Shown: piece after piece, positions 38,756-51,100 of the stretch
How positions within the stretch are numbered: the stretch's first letter is position 1
Layout: the number at the start of each line of letters is the position of its first letter
Assembly: GCA_019843655.1 (NCBI GenBank)
Contig: JACDQD010000008.1
Location: 10,140,442-10,204,441 of the forward strand
Direction of reading: 5' to 3'
Source: Lethocerus indicus
Lineage: Eukaryota; Arthropoda; Insecta; Hemiptera; Belostomatidae
Length of the DNA stretch: 64,000 bases
Program-made: the position numbers and the translations under genes
The notes under the pieces: model-generated
What the model was told of the DNA's origin: nothing
Databases searched by the model: none
What the model saw: only the letters and a program-made list of their open reading frames with translations

Positions 38756-39813
38756 TGTGGCCGCACTACAGTAATACGGCGTCACAGTTAGACTAACCGA
38801 CAATACTTAGTGATGATGGTTTAGCCTACCGCACGATAACAACGGCGCCGTGTAGCGAATTCTATAAAACAGAAGACCTCAATAGTATCCACGTTTAAGA
38901 AAATGTTGACTACTTATTACCTATTTTTGAATTGGTGTATTAATTTTTAATAATAAAAGTAGTTTCTACGGTTGGAAACCCTCTAGCGAAGCGTTCTTCA
39001 CCTACCGTGTGGATTTCTAAATGAAATAGCAGATTTTTTTGAGAATTTTTCTTTCGTCTCGTTTATGAACCGAATTTTCATTTTTTTTAATAAAAACCGA
39101 GTAACAATTTTCAAATACGTCAAGCGGACATTCGGTATTTGTTTTTTGGCTTGACCCCGATTTCACTCGAACGTTGCTCGATGCCGACGGGAGGCAATAA
39201 TTGCAATTTGTTTGGACCGTAAAATTCGACGCGATAACGATCTTTACCTCGAATTAAACGAGCGATATTACAGAGGCGGTAGCGTTTGATGACTTGGCCG
39301 GGGGCTGAGAGCGGGCGCATTAGATATCAAATACTTCTTCCAAAAATGACGGCTGATTTCCTTCGATAGCCTCACTTTCACTTAAATGCCTATCCTTATA
39401 AGCACATTATGTATTATAACTCTCGCGATTTATATACATTTGGTGCCAACAATAATACAATTGTTTCGTGCAAACAATAATGTTTGGTGTTTAAGATAAC
39501 AAATATATATGAGACTGGTTTTTAAGTGTTAATATTGAAGTATTTACAGAATTTGATATTGTTAAAAAATTAACTAAGGTATTAATGAAACAAGATGTAC
39601 GAATGTCAAAATTATTGGTATTATTCTTACAGAGTTCACAGATTGTGCCTTGAAATTGTACCCCATGCAGATTAAAAATATATGCATAATATACATAGTA
39701 CTTAAGGAGCCTAAGTGTGTGTGTTCTTTTGCGCAACTGAACCCAGAATGTATTAAAATAATAGTATATAATTAAAATAATAGGTCCAATAATATATAAT
39801 GAAAAATACTCAC

Positions 39814-39879
39814 CAGTGGTTCCATTGAGGATTGTCTCTATTATCACTTTTTCGGCATCGCTAGCGTCACCAGACATAA
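39814..39879 (-). other. Candidate 66-nt exon with start codon (MSGDASDAEKVIIE...)
   Basis: On the minus strand a long T-rich tract ending TTTGTTTTTCAG is followed by TT-ATG and 21 open codons (MSGDASDAEKVII then ETILNGTT). The segment ends in a near-perfect donor, ACTG|GTGAGT. Only this frame is open across the segment. The acceptor just before the ATG suggests either a second exon carrying the start codon or an internal phase-1 cassette. The peptide is acidic and helix-like; I cannot name the protein. Compatible phase-1 candidates lie downstream at 33351-33380 and 30496-30525. Confidence 0.35.
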
Positions 39880-40173
39880 CTGAAAAACAAAGAAAACAAA
39901 AAATTAATCAGCGCGTGAAGTCGTATACGAGAACTTATTGTATTTATAAAAATTGGACAAACAAAACAGCCCGATTGTTGTGTCGATGGACAACATCCGG
40001 GGAACAATTTGACGTCGTCGGTTCGTGGTGTTGTGGGTCGTACAACAACGTCGGCGAGTAAACAATCCTGTTATAAATCGCCCTGTTTACAACTCGGGTG
40101 CAAATTGCACGAGAGGTAAACTAATTATCAGTCGACTTCCTTGATATATGTATCGTTTAACATAATAGATAAG

Positions 40174-40199
40174 TTAAATAAATGAATAAATAAATAAAT
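40174..40199. repeat. Short (AAAT)n microsatellite
   Basis: About six imperfect AAAT units with one GAAT variant. Confidence 0.8.
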
Positions 40200-42952
40200 T
40201 CTATTCAGTCCGGGAGTACAACATGCCGCCAGAACTAAGGGAGGCATCGTGTTTTCCGTTTGTATAACTTTATACCAGAATTTAGTTTATACATTTTATC
40301 ATGTAGCAATGTATAAGTAGCGGTCTCATTAAATTTAACCTAATTGTTCGGGGGTCTACCAGGGCTTAAATATTACCAATCTTGCGATCTTTGGTCTCAA
40401 CTATAAAATATACTCGACGTGTATTGTACAACAGTAAGAGATTTAGTTCGATATCTGTTCATTAAGCCTTTTCATATTTTTTTCGTTCGTTCATCCGAGG
40501 AATACTTTAAAAAGATAAGAAATAGGATAAATAATGAGCTAATACTTTTGACGGAGAATCCACCCACTGATGGTAATCCTGCTCCAGCCCTTACTATATA
40601 GTAAAGAGATGGGAACTTTCAGGAAGCTGATGCGAGATCTGTCGAATCAAATGATTGGAGTGATGGGATAGTTTTGATTGGAAGGATGTAGGGAAGTTGA
40701 TAATTCATGAACAAATTGGAATGAATGAATCTCGCGGTTGGGAACGTAAGGTTGGGCGTTAACAATTTTACGAAGGTTTGATAGATTGCAATGATCGATT
40801 TCGTAGGAGTTGGACGGACTTTATACATCAAGAGAAATGAGGCGTACTGTGTACACGCGGTAATGAAGTTTTAATGTTTTATAAAACCTAGGTTTGCATT
40901 CTTGGCCTTGTGAGCCCCTTAAAACTGCTTGGACCGAAATGGATTAAACATTTTGGCTGGCGTTAAGCCAAGTTTTAAGAGAGCGCGGCACTTTTTATCC
41001 GGGATAGGGAAGAGGTCTTCTGGAAACTCCGTGGACGAGGCCGCGATTCGAAAGCGGCTCCGATGGGGGAAAAAACTCCGCGTCGGGGATTCCCGGCTTA
41101 CCGGCCCAACGCCCGCCCAGACTTTCATTACACTCCTTAAATTCCTGTAGCGCCGTAATATAAAACGATACGAAAAACCACACTTAATGCACATACCGTA
41201 TCGGTTTAACGACACCTCGAATTGGACGTCAATAAAACTTGACGTAATGTCGTAAATGGCGTAAAAAAAAGTTTATCGCGACAGTTTTCGAAAATTAAAT
41301 TATTGAGTTATTTATAATAAAGGGATAGAATTTATCGACAAAATTATATCTATAAAGGCTTTACACAGAAACTGATGAAACGACGAAACAAAGTCTTTAA
41401 TTTTATTAAAATCATCTCGGAATTATCAAACTCATTCAGCGTCTAAGTCATCTGAAGATGAGGCATCCACAAGTACATTAAATTAGCGGGCTAATTACGA
41501 ATTCTCGAAAACAACTTGAAACTCGCATTCTATAATGTATATAGCTTAATTCAATTCTTCCTTCTTAATCAGCAAAACGGGACTGATAAACTAAAGAGGC
41601 GAATTATAGCAGGGATCAAACTCTACAGAAGGTACAATATCAGCAGTTCCTTTGTTCACGTTTCGGGCATTAAATACTGTATTAATCGGGTTAACGCTTG
41701 TTAAATGACGGGAAATTATTATTATTAAGAATTAATTACGGAGGAATCTGCAAATATTTTTAAGGCATCATACAGTTTTGAGTGGGTAATCGTTCATATA
41801 ACTCCTGGGACCACAAGACGTTTGGGTTACCTGTCAATTAAATTTTGTAACTTAATTCTGAAGTTGAAACGATTTTAGAAGTTCATCTCTTTGATTGGTA
41901 GCACGAAATAATCATGGAACTGTATCTGTAAAAATGTATTCAACTGTAATAGGAAAGACAGAGAGAAGATACTGGGGTTATGTTATTTGTAACGGGAGAA
42001 GCGACGCTAACGTCACAAGCCGTTGTATAATGAATTTGATAATGTCGTCGACTGTTTGTGACCCTCCCAATCCCCCCCTCTCCCTCTCTCTCTCTTGTTT
42101 GCCGTGGGACAAATTTATGAATCACAATTTAGAACATAATTTATGGTTGGGGGAGCGCCTCCTATGTTCCACAGCAGTAATGCTCCGTTTCTTTCGTCCT
42201 GTTTTTCGCTCTTCCTCCTGACGTCTGTATTTCGCTCCTGCCCCTTAATTCCGTCTCTGTATGGATGCATACAGACGACTGAAGTAAAATAGATGGGTAG
42301 ACAACCATTTGAAAACAATTAAACTGTTTAAAAATCAAATCCGAATGTCCTAATCCGAAAGACTAGAGCCATAGTCTTTAGGCCTGAACTAATATAATCC
42401 CTAGACAGATTTGCATGGTCATTCCTAAGTTTTTTTAGTTTTAAATAAGTTTGTCCTGCCCTTTTAAAATATCAGTATGTAATTGTAAATGTACATTAAT
42501 TAATCGTCAACACGGCCAGAGGGATTGAAAGGCTTTTCGCCAAATTGCTGTGGAATAAAATTTCTAAAAGAATTCAGAGTTTAACCTTCGAGAAATTCAG
42601 TAAACAAGCCGATAAGCAGAGAGCTCAGATCCGGCTCTTTGCTAATAAATTAACGAGTGCATCTAAAAAAGGGGAGGAATCAGTATAACATATAAAACTC
42701 CTGAATTTAAATTGAATGAAATGAAATTTTTGATAGGATTAATATTTTCATGGAATATTAAGACGGATTTGCTTTAAGGTATGTGGTTAAGTTAGTTTTC
42801 AAAATGGAGTACCGATTCCGGCATGGACACATTCGCAAGTGTGTTATAACAGTTCATTCAATTGGAATAATCTTATCATTGAATGTTATCGCAGAATTCA
42901 GAAATAAACACATCAGACGGTAAATCTCGTTTTCGTGATAAATTGCAGTAAG

Positions 42953-42975
42953 TTCATTGTACAAGGAACAATGAA
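42953..42975. repeat. Inverted ATTGT pair
   Basis: TTCATTGT and ACAATGAA, perfect 8-bp arms with a 7-nt spacer. ACAATG is a Sox/HMG-type core, so this may be an inverted Sox pair. Confidence 0.45.
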
Positions 42976-45515
42976 TTGTAGCATTGCCAACATAAAAAGC
43001 AGCCTGTACGACACCATTTCATTATTTTCGTCGAACTATATAACTGTGTTGGGGAAAATTAGTTCATGACAACTGAAAACCTTTCGAAAGAGTCCAACTC
43101 TTCGGTTGGAGATAAACGTTGAAATTGCGCGGGTTCTGACTCCGCCTTTGTTACTCAAAGCCTGGGTTCCGATGGCCCTCCTAATTGGTCCGAGGTGTAA
43201 AACAACTACAATTAAAAAGAATTAACGCGTCCGTTTAAAACGTCATAATTGGGCACGCGCACGTCAAATTGTTAGTAACTGAAGGTAACAGACAGTATTA
43301 TCCGGGACATTTTCAAGTTTAAATTGCATTTCGCAGTCAGTCCAACCGATTTAAACCATTTAGATTATTCAACGCAAACGCATTATAACGTTGAGCCCGT
43401 CAGACAATGTTGTTACGGCAATTATTACGTAGTCTACATAATTAAATCATTGCATTCAAACAACAGGAAAATTTTTAATGATTTTAAAATTCAGGTACAA
43501 ATTCCATTCGATGGAAAATACGAATACCACCGGGTTTTGAATTTAGCTGCTTTCAATATATATAATGGGAATATCTATTCTGGGATCCTCACGCATGATT
43601 TTTAATAGGAAAATATTAATTTCGAATTTGCCCGCCAGGGTCAAGTGTTTAAAGAATACCAGTAATGTACAAAAATGCTACAAAAATTCATTGCATTAGT
43701 ACGACTAATCTTAGCCCGTTTACGAAATTTATTTTCGATTCCACGTACAAGAATAACAATATTTTCAACAATGGCGCTATTCGTATTCCATCAGTTTCCG
43801 AGCTTCTGCCGAAATACCAGTTTTCTCATTGGAAAGGAACGAATCGGAAATATCTATTTGAACTTATGTATTCAGGCGATAGCTTCGAATGCTTCGACGT
43901 GTATCGACATCTGCGGTATCGAAGGAATATTATAAGGTGCGAGTCTCGGAATGTTGTGACGGCAACACGTCCCCGATGATCGATTCCGGCGAAATCGAAC
44001 CTAGTGCGATTCCATGGAACGATCGGAACCCGAAGCAATAGACCGCGGTGCCTCTGACACGCCGTCCTATGGTTTACAATCTCTTTGTTTTTGATTAATT
44101 TGTTTTTCGCTACAATTTTAAACAGAAAGCAAAAAAACGCATTCCCCAATGACCTTAAAAATAAAAATTATGAAACAATAAGAAGCTGATCACTGATATA
44201 TTATGGGAGGGGAATCGACACCCCGCCTCTCCAAAAAATGTAAACGTAAAATAATATTAGCTTCAGATGGGGTAAAAGTATTCATCTTAGTACTGGTTAA
44301 ATTATCTTGGAAGATAATCATACTTCTCAGTTTGGATAACGTACTCATAACGACGTCACATATTTTTAAAACTGACTGTCACACGATCGATTTGTTCGGG
44401 TTGAAATGATTGATAACCTGCATAAACTGTTGGACTAACACGGAAATGCATACTTTAAAGTCACACTGCAATTCAAGCGATGTTTTAAGGCAATATTACA
44501 CGAGACTTACATTGTTGTGGCGGCAACATTCTCACTCATTCCTTCTTCCTGGGGTCCTTCATGCCTGGTAATCCACATAAAAAATCAACCTTCCGCGAAC
44601 CCAATAAAACCAGCGAAGCGACGCAGTAATAACCAACGCCGAGTGCCAACACAGTACTGGTTCGGAACACTCGAAATTGGACAATACTAATTAATCGCGA
44701 GCGATAACGGAGATTATGTGCCGACCAGATGATATGGGCCGATAAAATATTACCGGTGGCGTGTCAATATTATTCGTCTGGCGAATGTTGGCCATCTTGC
44801 ATATTATCTTATTTCTTTTCTACGCTAAATTGTAATAGCGTGTAAATAACGTAAACGTTTAACAGCGTGAGGGACAGCGCTCTGTCATCAGTGTTGGCGT
44901 TAGCAAGTTGTAAGTGACATGCACCGTTGTAACCCCCCCCCCTTCACCAAATCATTGATCCATTCAGAATTAGGAGGTTCGTTCATAAATTAAATATTAA
45001 CTCTTTTCGAGACAAGAAAAATAAATTGGTGTAAAAAATTGGTTTCATAATGCCTCATTGTAAAACAAAGTTCGAAATCTGCCATCTGTTGCGCCGACAA
45101 TACCGAAGTTCAGCAATACACAATAGAAATTAAAATGTTTTCAATATTCTAAAACAGTAACAAATTTAAACGCTTACTCCTCCGAATTGTGTCTCGAAGT
45201 ATTGAAAGGAAAATAATATTTTTCTTGTTATAAAATTCCCTCTCTGCGGTACATTAATCTAACTAGGGCCCGCTGTAAACACTCGGAAGCACTGTCTCGT
45301 AAACCAACCTTGTAGTCGCACGACCCCCATATTTCACTTGAGACGGGTTTTTTGATAAAAATCCAGATTGAACCCACACGATTCCCTTGCACAACTGTCC
45401 GGGGAGCGCTCCGCTAATCTCGTTAGCGGCGGCCGGCAAGGCATCGCTTGAAAAATATCAGAGGCGCGCATTTCGACATCGATAATTGATTCTAAAATTG
45501 TACCAAGGACTCTGA

Positions 45516-45540
45516 CTGTTGTGTCGGTTCGACACAACAG
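45516..45540. repeat. 11-bp perfect inverted repeat, 3-nt loop
   Basis: Arms CTGTTGTGTCG and CGACACAACAG around GTT. GC content is moderate, so this is not an AT-driven coincidence. It could be a dimeric protein-binding site or a short hairpin. Confidence 0.85.
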
Positions 45541-48137
45541 GTGAGGTCGAAAAGGTATTAGTCTTCTAGGCGAGTGACTGGGCGGATTGGTGAAATCACA
45601 TAGACGAAAATGTGCAATTAGTCCTAGAGTCTTGCCGAGCGTTCCTAAGTATTAGAAATTAAGTTCCAATACCAAAAGTCATCGACAAAGGGAGTATAAA
45701 CATGAACAATCTAATCCCATTCCGCTGAAATTGTATCTGTCATGCTCATCATTCTATATACAATAAAGAAAAAACTACTATATTGATAAAATTAAGAAAG
45801 CTTAAATAACTATTCTTCGCCAGTAACGAGAATATCCAAAATAGTGTTTTATCATATAATACACTATCTGTATTTTATTTAACGCGACAATTGGTTTGGT
45901 TCGTGTAACCAAATATGTTTTTACATCTTTATGAGATTGGCGCCACTTCTTTCCGCCACAGTCTCGCAGGGTTAAACGGACGTTATCGAGGCTCCTTCCC
46001 TATAAAATTTGGAGCGCGTTAACCCAGATCCTTAACGACCCGTCGATTAGGACGATATGCGGGAGAGGCAGGCGTACAGCCCATATTTCACGTTCCGCCT
46101 CAACCGGGCCCATCCCCGACTCCTCCGATGAATAGCTATCGACGTCGACCTCACGAACGCCGATCGATCAGCTATTAACCATCCCGTGTGGAAATAAATT
46201 AAACCAGCCGTTTGAGAAACACCAATATAAACGCCTTCGATATAAAACAGTTGCGAGTCAATAATAATTTCAGTTTAATATAAAACACAACCGGTATTTA
46301 CTTCGTTAAATAATTACGTCCTTGGCGTAATTAGCTTTATGAGTATACACACACGGTCTTCAAATACTGGAACGCTTTGAAGCTAAATATCGGCCCACTA
46401 GAGTAGCCAATCAGCCATTAAAAATTGTATAAATCAAATACCTTTCTTGATGTATTTGTTATTAAACCAAATTTAATTTGTCCGAATGTCAAATTAATTT
46501 ACAAGGTCACGTGACACGCCTGGCGGACACCGGCTCACTTCACATACAGTCCTAATTCACTTATTTTCAGTATCTACAATAATAGGCAATGATCAATTTA
46601 CGGTAGATTGACTTACTTACTTATAACATCCGCGAACGTCTAGGGTATTAGGTTAGAGTGAACATTAGGTTAAGAATTCTGAACCACGTTTATGGTTCAC
46701 GGGAACAGTTGGAAAGTGAATCACCTGAAAAACATTTTAGTTTTCAGAAATCTACAGGAAATTCGCGTCTGTGAAAATAGAAGTGTTCGAGTTTTTATAT
46801 TATTTAATAATTCAGTCGCAGTTATTCTCATGACTGAATAAGCAGCGATGGCGTAACCACCGCGGTCTTCACCTACTGTCCTAATTTTCTGTCTCTAGTA
46901 GTTGATAACCAAATATTAGATAAGGAGAACATATTTTTTAATTCCGACCGATTTGTTGGAGGGCCAACATTCTAACAGACGACGCTTGATTGCGCATTCG
47001 TTCGAAACCGAAAAGCAAATTTTACGCGGCAAGAGCTCTGTGCAATAATGAGTGCGTTATTTTTACCGGTATAGCTGAACACGAGTAACATAAGACTGGC
47101 TGGTGTGGCCACCAGATAACTAGCAGTCATTTGTAGTTAACGTCGGAGATGTGTACACACTTTATTATTATTTAAAGGTATTTCTTTGGCAATCCACGAC
47201 AGTTTGGAATATGCCCCCTATTGCGACATTGACTTATCTGGTCCTGGGCTAGAACGGTGTTCGATTTGTAGATCGAAACCGCAACAAGTACAAATCACTT
47301 TTCTAATCGCTTTGTTGACAACTCTACTAAGAGACCGAGGAAGCACCGAAGTAGACATTCGCCGTTGCGAAACAATAAATTCGCAGCGGATAAAATATTT
47401 TTGGTTTTTTTGAAATTAAAAGATGCACAATAAAAGAGGGGAATAGAAACACGACGGTATTTGATATAATTGGTATAGAATCGCGGCACGATTCCTCCGT
47501 TGTCCGTGAATCCGGTTTCGGGGGATTTTTCACTTTTTTTCCCCTTTCCTGCTTTGTCAATTGTCAGCTGTTGAGCAATCAGCCATTAGCACGTACTTTC
47601 AGGATTGAAATTAAATATCCGTACTAAGCTCCCGATATTTGAAATCAAGTGTTTACTCGTAGTAAAATGCGTTGAAGTCTAAATTCCTTTTCTTGTTAAA
47701 GGAGTGTAAAAATTATCTGAATGGATAACAGTTTCAATTTGCAATATTCACATATGTTGGAAGTAAAATGTTCCAGTGACATTGGAATTGAATTGAGGCT
47801 TTTCTAGACACTGAATGTCCGAATATTCATAAACTGCCTGATGAATGAGGCGAGTGTAGGGATTTACTACTACAAGAACCAAAAGAGACAGCAAGCTTCA
47901 GACATATTTTTATATGTTTCATTCATGTCGTCTATATGTTTCATGCTTTTTATAAGGATTAAATCAGAAGGATAGTCAATATTACTGTAAACATGTCACA
48001 CCTCGGAGGCCATCGCGATAGATGATAGAAAAATGAGTTGCTAGCGTGAAAATTAGACGTTAAAACATAAAGCCTATTAGCTTCACAGGCTAGATTTTGT
48101 CCAAGAGCGTTGGGCTCGCCTTGGCCCAGATTGGACC

Positions 48138-48156
48138 CCGACCGACCGACCGACCG
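48138..48156. repeat. Short (GACC)n microsatellite
   Basis: Four tandem GACC units in a locally GC-rich patch. Confidence 0.85.
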
Positions 48157-51100
48157 TTTTATTATTGTTATTAGCATCATAAAACCCGTTAGGCTTATTG
48201 ACCGAGGCGGAACCCCTCGGCGGCATTTGATTTATGCGAATCGCCATTATATATTCATAACTTTCATTAAATTTCAATATCCTTTTCGGTTACAGAATAC
48301 ATTTGGCGATTCCCTGGCCACTATTCCTTTGCAGTACTTTTGAAGTGCTTCCTGTTGCGACAGTGCAAAGAAACAATTTTCCTTTTCCTATAGTAATCTG
48401 TCAAAGACTGGGACTTGTATAAGACTGACGTTTCCTAATGCTGAGGCACGATGTAGAACAAAGACGAAACAAAGGTTAAATAATTCAAACTACAGCAGAA
48501 TTATCGCATTTTTATACGGGCAGGTAATTTTGCAGTTTAATCCCAGAAGGTTGAATTACGGTTTCTGTAAATCTACTTGAATGAGAAGGATTTATTACCA
48601 TAACTGTGTTATAAACTGGGAAATATCCTGGTGTAGCTTACATTAAAACAATGCATTAGTTATATTCCGGGAGGCCTGGGGAAAACGTTTCCAGTGAAGA
48701 TAAATTTCCTTGAAACTGCAGTTTTCACTGGCTCCATTGTTACTAGATTATTGTCGCGAAACAGCCGGGACAATTAGTCCCAGAATAGAAACTTGTCTGC
48801 TTGGATTGGCTATTCTGTTCGAGACAAGAATTTCTTTCAATAGCTCTTAAGTATTTTTATTTGAGGAGTCTCTAAAGATACAACACCACGGTTTTTCCTG
48901 AAATGTCATTTGGTCACTCCCATTCCCTGGCTAAGAACGACCGAAAGAAAATTCATTGCGACCTCAGATTGATATTATTAAGGTGGATACTTTAATCCAT
49001 TTACTATTTTAGTTACAATGCGTATGCTTAAATGTTACTTTGTTCATTTTGGCGCGAGCTTTCCTGCCTGGCGACAGAGCGCGGCAGAAAGGCCAGATAA
49101 TTGAATTCATCGCAACGCCCCGTGAATAATTCATGAATATAAACCTGTTAATAGGTCAATCGGAAGACGTTTAATTGTACCACTTAATAACATGGGCTAT
49201 TATACATTCCAAGGACCTTAATCTACATACATTAATGCACAGTTAACCTGCAAGTGTTATTATTTATTGTACTTAGGTTTGATCCTTTCGAAGGGGTCAG
49301 AAACGGGGTAAGAGCAACCCATTAGAATAGTAAAACATATTACAAGGAAATTTGTCAAAATTATATCGAACAATTTTTTTCTATTTAATCAAAATGCCTC
49401 GCCGAGGGAAATCCTAAAGGCATAAAAATTTGGAATTCATGAAGTCTCTCCCTCCCACTTGCGGATCCATAATTATCCCATCCAGTTAAGAGATGCTAGT
49501 CACGAGAAAATAGTAAAACTTTTAAATCGCCGTCGTAAAACTGATTCAAGATTTATGCATTCCTTGCCCATAAGTCCAATTCAGAATACCGATAAAGATG
49601 TCCCACAGGCGAGTTTACTGCGATATATAATTTATGCCTAATTTTTTCAAGAATGCCAAATAGAATTAAAGGTAAAAATGATTGATTTATCCCATTTTCT
49701 GAGCTTTGACCAGATATGAAATTCCTATTATCAATTACTATACAAGTCTTAGGTTGTAACTACAGACAAGCTACAACGTTATTTTAATAATTGAATAAAC
49801 ATTAGGTCTCCCCCGATTAAAATCCAGGCAAATAGTATTTTATACATCAAACTTCTTACTTCTCAGATCAGTATGTTTGGCAAAGACTGTAATAAATATA
49901 AGTCATAATTGTACGGAAACACTTTATTATTGATAATATTATTATTCGACTCCTACAAAACAAATCCCACATAATTGTTGATTATTTTAAATGTATGAGA
50001 AAATCATAAACTTTGCCTAAACAGGATTACAGACGGATTATATGCACTCAGTATGCACAGTTAAGTATAGTAATCTGGCCCAGAAAAATGCGGAATTCAT
50101 ATGGAAAATTGTATATTGGATAACCTAGAAACTTCAGAACCGGGTCAAGTATATAGGCAGTACTACTGAATGCCGGCCAATTTGGTCGCAATACGTCAGG
50201 ATTAAAATAAGACCTGTCCCTCTCTTTATTGGCAAATTAATTGAGTCAATTATTCCTCGAAGGGGTGAAGAATAAAGCAATTATTGTCCGGTGGGGGACA
50301 ATGCCATTTCCTGGTAGCGTCGGCAAGGTGAGGAAGTGGAGGATTCCTCAGGCTCAATAACGGCCACGGCCGAGGACCAAGTCGTCTTCTTCCTTTCATT
50401 TAAACCGGGGCGGCCATTTTTTGTTCCGTCTCCTTTAATTGAACGCCTAGCATTCAATGGGCGGGCCTTGGAGTCCCCGTTTTTCTCCCCCAACGGTCGA
50501 AACCGTATTGTGTTCTCTATGAGGCGTTGGAATTCGATAATTAAGTCGGCGTTTTGAAGACGATAGCCACGACAGTCAAGGCCAATTGGCAAGGGTCCAA
50601 TTGGAAAAACATTATGTGTACTCTTCAGAGAAAATTTCGCAAATATAGTTGTCTACATATTTATAAAAAACTATAAAAAATGACAAATCACAGTTGACAG
50701 CCTCAACCAATTAATCCCATTATCGTTTGCAGCAGTGTAATGTGAATGATTATAATCCAATCGCCTTACATTTTTCACGTAACCGTAACAACGATAATCT
50801 GCTGAAGAAATAGTGCGCCCAGAGTACCTCTGGACACCGAAAACATTCAATTACCTAAAAAAATAAATTGCCAGTTTCCAGATTGATTATTTCTACGCTA
50901 CTAAGGACGGGTTCTTCAGACAGATAGACAGATGGAAGAAATTAATGTTTGATGTTTTCGGAGATTGGTCGCGCAATCAAAACGAATGGCGAATCAATTC
51001 ACTAATTCACTAAATCTCTGACAGAGACAGTATCATTATTCAATTTAATAGTGTAGATACCGATATCGTCACAACGTTGTATTTGTTCTACCCATCAATC

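Larger units (their letters stand above)
30526..39813. other. Gene-free stretch between candidate mini-exons
   Basis: AT-rich with a marked GC/CpG-rich island at 33690-34420. A minus-strand donor, CCTT|GTAAGTGCC, at about 34410 lies at the island edge and could end a non-coding first exon. The CpG-free block and the SINE-like fragment are also here. Confidence 0.5.
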
